From an uncultured Cryomorphaceae bacterium (GTDB lineage: Bacteria; Bacteroidota; Bacteroidia; Flavobacteriales; Schleiferiaceae), in contig CAKZJV010000007.1 in the NCBI GenBank assembly GCA_937120475.1, forward strand, positions 1 through 64,000: DNA of 64,000 nt. Reading direction: 5' to 3'. Below the pieces are notes generated by a model. It had not been told where the DNA came from and made no database searches. It was given only the letters and a program-made list of their open reading frames with translations. Numbering within the stretch: the stretch's first letter is position 1; every line of letters begins with the position of its first letter. The translations under genes and the position numbers were made by a program. Shown in pieces: positions 25,648-32,700 of this stretch.

Positions 25648-25806
25648 ATGGCATCAGAAGACATTAAGAATGAACTGTACTACTCCTTCCTGGAGTATTT
25701 GCTTACTGAAGACACGCTGTCATCTGAATTACGGATGAAAGTGATCGAAACGCGTTGGAGCGTGTTAAAGCAAAAAGCCGGGCTGGTACCCGTGAACTTT
25801 TCCTAA
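25648..25806 (+). CDS. Small acidic-helical protein of 52 residues, unknown function
   Basis: ATG 25648 to TAA 25804-25806. The product begins MASEDIKNELYYSFLEYLLT and continues with an amphipathic helix (SSELRMKVIETRWSVLKQKA) and a GLVPVNFS tail. No signal or membrane segment. Its stop overlaps the convergent hydrolase stop by four bases (CTAA), the same arrangement as other real convergent pairs in this window, and a -7 box precedes it. No family recognised. Confidence 0.55.
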   Translation: MASEDIKNELYYSFLEYLLTEDTLSSELRMKVIETRWSVLKQKAGLVPVNFS

Positions 25807-26717
25807 CGGTAATTTTCCCGCAGGAATTCACGGATGGCGGAAAAGTATTCCTCAGGATTATCCAGCCAGCCGTAGTGGCCACTATGGTTCAGCCATACCA
25901 CCCTGGAGTTGGTAAACACCGCTTCGGCAATAGGAACCAGTGCGGCACTTACAATATCGTCCTCACCCTGAATAATCAGTACGGGCTTTTTGAAGGTGGA
26001 TAGCTCCTCTTTAGTATCGTAATTGATGCGCATAAGGTCCTGCCAAACTATGCCATTGAGTTCCAGGCTACCCTGGGTGAGGCGCTCGGCTATTACCGGG
26101 ATAAATTGACGATCTACCACATAGGCCGGGGCCAGAAAGGTGGCGTGTTTCAGTTTGGCCCGATCCGAATCATCGCCTTCACGAATACGGTTTCGCCAGT
26201 AGCTCAGTGAATCACGTTCCATTGCGGTGAGTCGCGAAGTGATGGACGTACCCCCGTCTTCCAGCAGGGCCAGGTCCACCCCGCCTGAGGAAGAGGCAAT
26301 CATTCCCGCCACTCGCTCCGGGTGTTGACTAGCGTAATAATTCATCATAATGCCTCCGAAGGAGTGACCCAGTATCATCCATTCCTCAAGGCCCAGGTCT
26401 TTACGGATGGCTTCGATATCCTTCACCATCAGGTCCATGGTGATGGTCGTGCTATCCAAAGAGTTTAGTTTGGATTGTCCGGTTCCCCGCTGATCGTAGA
26501 GAATGGTTTGATAGCCCTGCCTGGAAATTTCGGTAGCCATGGGTTCAAAACCTTCGCAATTAAAACCCGGTCCTCCGTTAATGATTAGTATAGGCGGCCC
26601 TTCACCGATGATGCGGTAATGGATAGCCACACCCTCCGAAGCCGCAAAATGGGAGGTTTGCGCCAGGGCATTAAACGAAAGGAGGATACCCAGCAAGGCA
26701 AAGAGTGGTTTGAACAT
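25803..26717 (-). CDS. Secreted alpha/beta hydrolase, proline iminopeptidase-like
   Basis: 304 residues with signal peptide MFKPLFALLGILLSFNALAQ. The hydrolase core has HYRIIGEGPPILIINGGPGF (HGGPG-type oxyanion motif), LYDQRGTGQS, the nucleophile elbow GHSFGGIM, IIQGEDDIV (acid) and NHSGHYGW (His). This resembles prolyl iminopeptidases and related peptidases; substrate not proven. It ends tail-to-tail with the 52-residue ORF. Confidence 0.88.
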   Translation of the reverse strand: MFKPLFALLGILLSFNALAQTSHFAASEGVAIHYRIIGEGPPILIINGGPGFNCEGFEPMATEISRQGYQTILYDQRGTGQSKLNSLDSTTITMDLMVKDIEAIRKDLGLEEWMILGHSFGGIMMNYYASQHPERVAGMIASSSGGVDLALLEDGGTSITSRLTAMERDSLSYWRNRIREGDDSDRAKLKHATFLAPAYVVDRQFIPVIAERLTQGSLELNGIVWQDLMRINYDTKEELSTFKKPVLIIQGEDDIVSAALVPIAEAVFTNSRVVWLNHSGHYGWLDNPEEYFSAIREFLRENYR

Positions 26718-26784
26718 GCGGCAATTTTAAAATGTGATGCGTTCAGAGCAGGGGTAAGAGGGTAGGGCGAAGATAGATAATCCC

Positions 26785-26821
26785 AAAGATCCAACAGGTT
26801 TTTAAAACCTGTCGGATCTTT
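26785..26821. repeat. Long near-perfect palindrome overlapping the DUF1287 stop codon
   Basis: Two 18-base arms (26785-26802 and 26804-26821) are complementary around one centre base, with a single A/C mismatch. The core is ACAGGTTTT-T-AAAACCTGT. The stop codon and last codons of the DUF1287 gene (26802 onward) are inside it. The AGGTTTTnAAAACCT core resembles the REP-like palindromes scattered in Bacteroidota genomes. There is no T-tract, so it is not a standard terminator. Confidence 0.7.
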
Positions 26822-27398
26822 CAGGACCGTAACGGTAATGGCCTATAATCTTAGAATCAAAAAGAACATCTTCCGTCACCTGACCCGCTCCTATATTATG
26901 AACTATTTTATACCTACCGCCTGGTGACTTGCGATTGACCACAATTCCAATATGGGTGATCCCACCACCCAAATTCCAGCAAACAATATCTCCCGGATGG
27001 TAATCCGAAGGGTTTTGAGTTATGGGTTTCACCGTTCCGTACCGTTCAAAAAAGGTCATCAGGTTAGGTACGCGCCTGTGGTCAATATTGCGATCCGGGT
27101 TTTTCAATCCCCAGTTTTTGGGGTAAAGGTCAAAGTGAGCCTTCATATCTTCATGCACCTCCTTTTGCAGATCAATGCCTAGTTTGCGGTAAGCTCGGAT
27201 AACCACATCCGTACAAACGCCTTTCCCTTCCGGTACATCCCCATTGGGGTAATCGATTGAAAAGTAGGAGGGGTCGTAAGTAACACGGTCCTGGGTTAAG
27301 GTAAGTGCAGAGTCTGCGAGAGTTTTATAAAAGGTATCCTGAGAAAAGCCGGGTGTTACCAGGCCAATGGCCAAGAAAAAAGAAAGGGCTGACTTCAT
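26802..27398 (-). CDS. DUF1287 secreted protein (YijF-like, NlpC/P60-type fold)
   Basis: 198 residues with signal peptide MKSALSFFLAIGLVTPGFSQ. The DUF1287 pattern is clear: VTYDPSYFSIDYPNGDVPEG, GVCTDVVIRAYRKLGIDLQK (candidate catalytic Cys), NIDHRRVPNLMTFFERYG, and GDIVCWNLGGGITHIGIVV with the His. The family is thought to be a papain-like cell-wall or periplasmic hydrolase; activity is unproven. The last residues (ERSDRF) and stop are encoded in a palindrome, so the original C-terminus may have been replaced. Confidence 0.88.
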   Translation of the reverse strand: MKSALSFFLAIGLVTPGFSQDTFYKTLADSALTLTQDRVTYDPSYFSIDYPNGDVPEGKGVCTDVVIRAYRKLGIDLQKEVHEDMKAHFDLYPKNWGLKNPDRNIDHRRVPNLMTFFERYGTVKPITQNPSDYHPGDIVCWNLGGGITHIGIVVNRKSPGGRYKIVHNIGAGQVTEDVLFDSKIIGHYRYGPERSDRF

Positions 27399-27417
27399 AA
27401 ATTAATTTCTGTTTGTT

Positions 27418-28059
27418 TCAATCCACCCACCCCTGTTGCACCGCATACTTTACCAGCCCGGTAACGTTGCGCACGTTTAGCTTGCTGATGAGGTTTTTAC
27501 GGTGGGTTTCCACGGTATGATGGCTTACACATAGTTGGTCAGCAATTTCGCGGGTGGTCATTTCACCGGCAATGAGCACCAGCACTTCCTTTTCGCGTTC
27601 CGTGAGTTCCACCAAACGGTAATCATTGGCCCGGGCTTTCTTCTTCTGCAGTCCTTCCATAATGCGGGTGGTAACTTCCTCACTGAAATAGGACTCTCCT
27701 TTCATCAGGGTTTGAATGGCCAGGTGCAATTCTTCCTTGCCGGTATTCTTGAGAACATAGCCGTGTGCCCCGGCCCGCAGTAACTTCTGAATGTAATCCT
27801 GCGTATCAAACATGGTAAGCATAAGGATACGCACTTCAGGGTACTGCTCAACCATGGCTTTGGTGGCTTCTATACCGTCCATTTCCGGCATATTAACGTC
27901 CAGTAAAACCAGGTCGGCAGGAGTGGAGGAGAGCAGTTGCAACAACTCTTTGCCGTTATTGGCTTCACCGGCCACTTCAATATCGTCCATGCTTTGGAGC
28001 AACTCCTTCAGGCCGTCCACAAAAATCTGGTGGTCATCGGTGATTACAACGCGCGTCAT
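27418..28059 (-). CDS. NarL/FixJ-type response regulator
   Basis: 213 residues. Receiver domain with acidic pocket DDHQIF, phospho-acceptor Asp in VLLDVNMPEMDG (~54) and conserved Lys in VLKNTGKEEL. A LuxR-type HTH follows (LTEREKEVLVLIAGEMTTRE...VSHHTVETHRKNLISKL). It overlaps the upstream histidine kinase stop as ATGA, so the two form a coupled two-component pair. Output genes are unknown. Confidence 0.95.
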   Translation of the reverse strand: MTRVVITDDHQIFVDGLKELLQSMDDIEVAGEANNGKELLQLLSSTPADLVLLDVNMPEMDGIEATKAMVEQYPEVRILMLTMFDTQDYIQKLLRAGAHGYVLKNTGKEELHLAIQTLMKGESYFSEEVTTRIMEGLQKKKARANDYRLVELTEREKEVLVLIAGEMTTREIADQLCVSHHTVETHRKNLISKLNVRNVTGLVKYAVQQGWVD

Positions 28060-29981
28060 GCTTCGGTTTGGTTTAAAGGTATATCAATAATGGCAATGGT
28101 GCCCCGCCCGGGGGTGGAATCCATATGAAACGTTCCGTTTAGCTTTTGTGCGCGGCTCTCCAGGTTGTTGAGGCCGAGGCCTTTTTTGAGTTGGAGTTTC
28201 GGGTTAAAGCCCACTCCGTCATCTTCCACCGTGAGGTTGAGGTGGTTTTCCGTGCGGTTGACCTGTATAATTACCTTTTTTGCTTTGGCGTGTTTGAGGG
28301 TGTTGTTCAATATTTCCTGAACCATGCGGTACAGCCCGATCTCGGTATTCACGTGCAGGCGTTCTTCCAGGCCGTACAACAACAGCTTGCATTCGATCAG
28401 TTTGCTCTGGCTAATGCCGGAACAGAGGTCTTCCAGAGCCGTTTTCAATCCGAAGCTGCGCACCATACCGGTGCTGAGGTTGTGCGATATCCTGCGCACT
28501 TCTACGCAGGCATCGTCCACCAGCTTACCCAGCTTTTGGTGTTTGCCCGGTTCCTGGTCTGCCTGCAACGAACTGGTAAGCAGCTTAACGGTGGAGAGCA
28601 TACTGCCCAGGCGGTCGTGCAGGTCGGTGGCAATGCGCTGCCGTTCTTCTTCCTGCCCGGCAATCATGGCGTTATAGGATTGTATTTCCTGCTGGTTCAG
28701 CAGTTTTTCGATCTTCTGATGGGCAATCTCCGCATTTTTGCGGGCGATTTTCCTGCGTTGGTGGTAGTAAATGAAAAAGGAGGTGAGGCCCAGCAGTAAA
28801 ACAATACTTCCGGCAATAAAAAAGTTGCGCTCCGCCATGCGGGTACGGTTCTGCTCGGCCAATAGTTGGATGCGCTGCTCCTTTTGCTCGGTATCGTAGA
28901 GCGTTTGCATTTCGCTAATGCTGTTGATCTTTTCTGTATTGAGGAGGCTGTCGCTTAGAGCCTGGTATTGCCGGTAATACATCAGGGCCGCTTCAAACTC
29001 TCCTTTTTGGGAATGAGCATCGGCCAGGTTCAGGGCAACGTTGGTTTGCAGTACCACTGCTTTAAGCTCATTTGCTATTTGTGCGGCCTGCCGCAGGTAA
29101 ACGATGGAGCTATCCCACCGCTGCTCATTATAAAACACCAGGCCGATGTTGGAGAGGGTATTGGCTGCTTCCAACTGATTTTCACTTTGCTGATAAACCC
29201 GTAATGCCTTACGGTAAAAACGCTTCGCCTGGGTGGGCCATTTCATCCGGTCGTAACACACGGCCAGGTTATTGGCACTTTGAGCGCGGGCGGTTTGGTT
29301 TTGCTCAAATTCCGGGAGATGGATCAGGGAGTCGGCCATTTGTAAATGATGCAAAGCCCGTTGATCATCCGGCAATTGCAGGTAATATTGCCCCAGGCCG
29401 GTGTGTGCCTTGTACGCCAGGTAGTCATCCTCCAAAGTGCGGGCCAGTAGCAACGAGCGATCAAAAAAGTAACGAGCCGTATCTGGTTCCTGGTAATCCA
29501 TACTCAGGTAACCCAGTTCATTGAGGGTATAGGCCCTGGCGGCCGAATCATTGCTAAGTGAGCTAAACCGCAAGGCTTCCAGCAAAACGTAGTAGGCCGA
29601 GTCTATTTTTCCCTGTTCTTTAAAAATATAGCTCAGCTGATAACAGGCACCGGTAGCGCCACGGTAGTCCTTCAGGTTTTTACGTAGGTGGTAGCACTTG
29701 CGCATAAAGTACAGGGCGGTATCGTTCCGGCCTTTCAGGTTGTACAGGCTCCCCAAACGCATGCAGGCGGCTGCAATACCTTTCCGGTAGTTCAGTTTGT
29801 TGGCTTTTTGCAGTATCTGAGTAGCCAGTTGAAAAGAAGAATCCAGCTTGTTTTCGGCCTGCAGGTAATAGGCCTTTAAAATCTGATGGTTAATCTCGTT
29901 GGTATCAGACGTGGAAAAGCTCCGGGCCCAGCCAAGCTGTGCCCAGAGCATCAAACTAAAAAAAGCAAGGTTTCTACCCAT
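28056..29981 (-). CDS. TPR-containing sensor histidine kinase (HisKA_3/NarX-like)
   Basis: 641 residues from ATG 29981; a TTG at 30002 would overlap the upstream gene. Signal or first membrane segment at the N-terminus, then about seven TPR repeats (~30-370, for example ARAYTLNELGYLSMDYQEPD). One membrane helix lies at ~385-405 (FIAGSIVLLLGLTSFFIYYH). A coiled region and the HisKA_3 phospho-His motif EEERQRIATDLHDRLGSML follow, then an HATPase with ENHLNLTVEDDGVGF. The TPR region is presumably periplasmic and the sensing part. Ligand unknown; the partner is the regulator at 27.4 kb. Confidence 0.94.
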   Translation of the reverse strand: MGRNLAFFSLMLWAQLGWARSFSTSDTNEINHQILKAYYLQAENKLDSSFQLATQILQKANKLNYRKGIAAACMRLGSLYNLKGRNDTALYFMRKCYHLRKNLKDYRGATGACYQLSYIFKEQGKIDSAYYVLLEALRFSSLSNDSAARAYTLNELGYLSMDYQEPDTARYFFDRSLLLARTLEDDYLAYKAHTGLGQYYLQLPDDQRALHHLQMADSLIHLPEFEQNQTARAQSANNLAVCYDRMKWPTQAKRFYRKALRVYQQSENQLEAANTLSNIGLVFYNEQRWDSSIVYLRQAAQIANELKAVVLQTNVALNLADAHSQKGEFEAALMYYRQYQALSDSLLNTEKINSISEMQTLYDTEQKEQRIQLLAEQNRTRMAERNFFIAGSIVLLLGLTSFFIYYHQRRKIARKNAEIAHQKIEKLLNQQEIQSYNAMIAGQEEERQRIATDLHDRLGSMLSTVKLLTSSLQADQEPGKHQKLGKLVDDACVEVRRISHNLSTGMVRSFGLKTALEDLCSGISQSKLIECKLLLYGLEERLHVNTEIGLYRMVQEILNNTLKHAKAKKVIIQVNRTENHLNLTVEDDGVGFNPKLQLKKGLGLNNLESRAQKLNGTFHMDSTPGRGTIAIIDIPLNQTEA

Positions 29982-29994
29982 TAATACGTATGAA

Positions 29995-30684
29995 TTACCC
30001 AATTAGGACAGGGTCAGGTATGGGTACCGGGCTCAGGTCACCTACCTGCACATAGTCATAATCCGAAATATCATCCACCAGCACGTAACCAATGGCGGCT
30101 ATATAAGGTGATTGGGTGGGGCCGGAACCTGATACAAAATTAAACTTCAGGGTATCCGGTGAGGGGGAGGTGCCCAACTCCATCATCATTTCATGATCCG
30201 AACCGGTTTTGCACAGTACAATTACACAGTAGTTATCGTTACCACCCGGAATTACACATACACGGGGTACTTCAGTATCGGCCTGCTGTGTTTTATCCAG
30301 GTCGTCCAGTGAAATGGTTTTATCTACCCTTATAGTCCCGGTTTTAGTGGGGGGAGCGGGTTCACCGGTTCCGGTAAGCCGGAAGTCGGCATTGTCCAGG
30401 AAAATGGAATTGCCCTCGTTAAAGAGGTACTGCTTAAAAAAGGGGCATACATACAACTGGCTTCCCTCTTGTTGGGTTCCGGCCGAATAGTTCATCAGCA
30501 GGGTGCCGTTGTCTTCCTCCTCGCCATTGGTGTAGGAAACGGGCAAAAAAACGGGCGGGGATGAAAATTCAGGTAACTCTACGTAAACAAAATAGTAATT
30601 GATTACCGGTTTACCGGTTGCAGGCTCCGTGCGGTTGTAAGGTTGTATCAATACCGCTTTGTAGGTGGTGGTTTCCGTGGTCAT
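29995..30684 (-). CDS. Hypothetical acidic protein upstream of the histidine kinase
   Basis: 229 residues without signal peptide or membrane helix. It is beta-rich, Pro/Gly/Asp-rich, with segments YKAVLIQPYNRTEPATGKPV and PYIAAIGYVLVDDIS. I do not recognise the family. It ends 13 bases before the kinase start, so cotranscription with the two-component pair is likely. It could be a cytoplasmic or surface-associated structural protein; no function is proposed. Confidence 0.65.
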   Translation of the reverse strand: MTTETTTYKAVLIQPYNRTEPATGKPVINYYFVYVELPEFSSPPVFLPVSYTNGEEEDNGTLLMNYSAGTQQEGSQLYVCPFFKQYLFNEGNSIFLDNADFRLTGTGEPAPPTKTGTIRVDKTISLDDLDKTQQADTEVPRVCVIPGGNDNYCVIVLCKTGSDHEMMMELGTSPSPDTLKFNFVSGSGPTQSPYIAAIGYVLVDDISDYDYVQVGDLSPVPIPDPVLIG

Positions 30685-30736
30685 GATGTGTAATTTGTTG
30701 ATTGTGTTGAATTTAGAAATGTACGATAAAAAATAC

Positions 30737-31135
30737 TTATTCTGCCGCTAAAACCTTGGTTCTGCTACTATTGGCGGGTTTGGTTTTCGCTATAAACTCG
30801 GTGCTGATGCGTGTGCCGTCCATCATTACCAGGCTTATGCGGTAGTGGCAAAACAGGTGGGGGGCGGTTTCATCTTCAAAACGGTATTCGGAACGGAACT
30901 GCGCGTACCCGGAGGCTTTAACGGTGGTAATAGCCTTGAAGTTACGGCCGGTATCGGCCCTTTCAACAATGAAGTAACTGGTGTTGATCTCCCGGGGCGT
31001 TTCCCAATGCAGCAGCATTATGTCTTCTTCCCTTTCCAGGGAAGTATGGATGGAATTGGGGGTTGGCGAGGAGGTTTGCGCAGGTAAAAAGTTTCCGCTT
31101 AAAAGAACGATTGAAAAAGTCAGTATGAATCTCAT
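30737..31135 (-). CDS. Small secreted Fn3-like protein
   Basis: 132 residues from ATG 31135, giving signal peptide MRFILTFSIVLLSGNFLPAQ. The mature part looks like a single Fn3-type beta-sandwich, as found before T9SS tails (IMLLHWETPREINTSYFIVE, HLFCHYRISLVMMDG), but there is no C-terminal sorting domain. It may be a stand-alone surface module or a remnant. A longer start at 31219 would place 28 extra residues before the signal peptide and is rejected. Confidence 0.65.
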   Translation of the reverse strand: MRFILTFSIVLLSGNFLPAQTSSPTPNSIHTSLEREEDIMLLHWETPREINTSYFIVERADTGRNFKAITTVKASGYAQFRSEYRFEDETAPHLFCHYRISLVMMDGTRISTEFIAKTKPANSSRTKVLAAE

Positions 31136-31323
31136 AGCAAGAAGTATTAGTGATGTATTCCATTGATGAGACCAAAGGTGCTGCAAACCAGTAGGCTGTG
31201 AATCACCGTAAACCGCCAAATGGCCGTATCCCTGTTTTCAGGGATGGGCTTTACTCCCCGGAATTGAGAGCCGAATATCCTATTGGGTAAAAGACTTTAA
31301 AAGAAGCAGTAAAACGGCAGAAG

Positions 31324-31557
31324 TTAGTAGAAGCGCTTGAGAATGATGCGTCCGGCCCGGGTTTTTAAAAAGCGGAAAAAGGCCTGTGCGGGCCGGTTAT
31401 TCGGGAAGGCCGTATAAGCTCCCAGGGTAAAGGGGCTTTTACCACGGGTGTCTTCCAGATCACCGTTGTAGTGTTTTACCAGCTCACTTTCCAAACAAGT
31501 GGTTTGCCCCACGTATTGGGATTTATCCCCACATTTTAATACATACACGTAAACCAT
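31324..31557 (-). CDS. GIY-YIG-like domain protein, possibly catalytically altered
   Basis: 77 residues. The GIY-YIG core is seen as VYVYVLKCGDKSQYVGQTTC followed by a helix (LESELVKHYNGD) and PFTLGAYTAF. In active family members a Glu occurs in the later helix (A-x3-E-x2-LK); here the equivalent position is Phe (AQAFFRFLKTRAG). The usual Arg in helix 1 is also not obvious. A small UvrC/Slx1-like nuclease relative that may be inactive or bind only DNA. Monocistronic. Confidence 0.75.
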   Translation of the reverse strand: MVYVYVLKCGDKSQYVGQTTCLESELVKHYNGDLEDTRGKSPFTLGAYTAFPNNRPAQAFFRFLKTRAGRIILKRFY

Positions 31558-31710
31558 GACCTCAAGCTTTCAATATTCAAAAACAACATATTTTAATAAG
31601 CGGTTCGCGCTGCGATCAATTTTTTTGACCGGGCGGCAAAACTAAGGGAGCTCCGAGGGCTGAAAAAAGGCAGCGTGTTAAGGGTATGTGAAGTTGAATT
31701 ACAGGAGTAA

Positions 31711-32700
31711 TCACAAATATACCTTACACCCCGGCAAAGCCTTTCTGATCCGTTCTTTCTCGGCTTTTGAAAAATTATTGCCCAGGGCAATCAGGGTTTT
31801 CAGGGAGGTCATTTTTTCCAGGGTAGCCGGTAATTTTTCCAGGCGGTTGTTGGAAAGGATCAATAATTCCAACTCATCCAGTTGGGTGATTTTTTCCGGC
31901 AGGCTTTCCAGCTTATTGTCATTTAAAATCAGGGCTTGCAGGCCTTTCAACTGGTCGATATCCTCCGGGAGGTTACGCAGGTAGTTGAACTCCAGGCTGA
32001 GTTTTTCCAGCTTTTTGAGGTGCAGCCACTCCGGGTCAAATTCATGAAATTGATTGTAACCCAGGTTAAGCTCCCGCAGCTTCTTAAGTTTGGAGAGGGA
32101 AGCCGGTACACTGCTCAATTGATTGTGTTGCAATTCCAACACTTCCAGCTTGCGGCAACGCGCAATCTCCTCTGAAACATGGGTGATGTAATTCAGGGAG
32201 AGGTGTAAAAAGCGCAGTTCGTGTAACTCACCGATAACCTCCGGTACCGTGGTAAACTGGTTTTTGGCGGCATCCAATCGGAGCAAGCCGCTAAAACCCC
32301 CGATCTCCTCCGGAATATTTTTCAGCTTATTGCTGTGTACGTTTAGTACCTCCAGGTGGGGCAGGGCAAAAATTTCCCGGGGCCACTCCTCCAGGTTATT
32401 GCGCATCAGGTTCAGGAAGGTGAGGCTCTGCAGGTATTGCAGGGAATCATCCACCCCGAATAACTGTTGATCGCGCAAATTCAATTGCGTGGCGTTCCCA
32501 TCCCGTAGGGCCTGGTGAATGTTGGTGTGCACCGTTTTACGGAGATCGGCATTTTGCGCCTGAAGAGGGAGCAGGATGCTTCCCCATAAAAGCAGCGCAA
32601 GGCAAAAAGCCGGAAGCGCTGAACGCGCCCCCGGCTTTGCTATACTTATAAGCTGATGGTTAGTCAATAAACTGTACAATGCGTTGGGTGTATTTATCAT
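31711..32700 (-). CDS. Secreted leucine-rich-repeat protein
   Basis: 329 residues. About ten LRRs of the LxxLxxLxLxxNxLxxLPxxI type span residues ~70-310 (for example LEVLNVHSNKLKNIPEEIGG). The first ~49 residues hold a hydrophobic signal segment (FCLALLLWGSILLPLQAQ) preceded by an unusually long basic stretch. The start is therefore uncertain and may be a TTG about 33 bases downstream of ATG 32700. The annotated start overlaps the PhoX-like gene end by 41 bases. LRRs mediate protein binding; partner unknown. Confidence 0.85.
   Translation of the reverse strand: MINTPNALYSLLTNHQLISIAKPGARSALPAFCLALLLWGSILLPLQAQNADLRKTVHTNIHQALRDGNATQLNLRDQQLFGVDDSLQYLQSLTFLNLMRNNLEEWPREIFALPHLEVLNVHSNKLKNIPEEIGGFSGLLRLDAAKNQFTTVPEVIGELHELRFLHLSLNYITHVSEEIARCRKLEVLELQHNQLSSVPASLSKLKKLRELNLGYNQFHEFDPEWLHLKKLEKLSLEFNYLRNLPEDIDQLKGLQALILNDNKLESLPEKITQLDELELLILSNNRLEKLPATLEKMTSLKTLIALGNNFSKAEKERIRKALPGCKVYL

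Noticed and set aside
28146-28799. Plus-strand frame of 217 codons inside the histidine kinase gene
   Set aside because: Antisense to a clearly assigned kinase catalytic region; low complexity and no start context.
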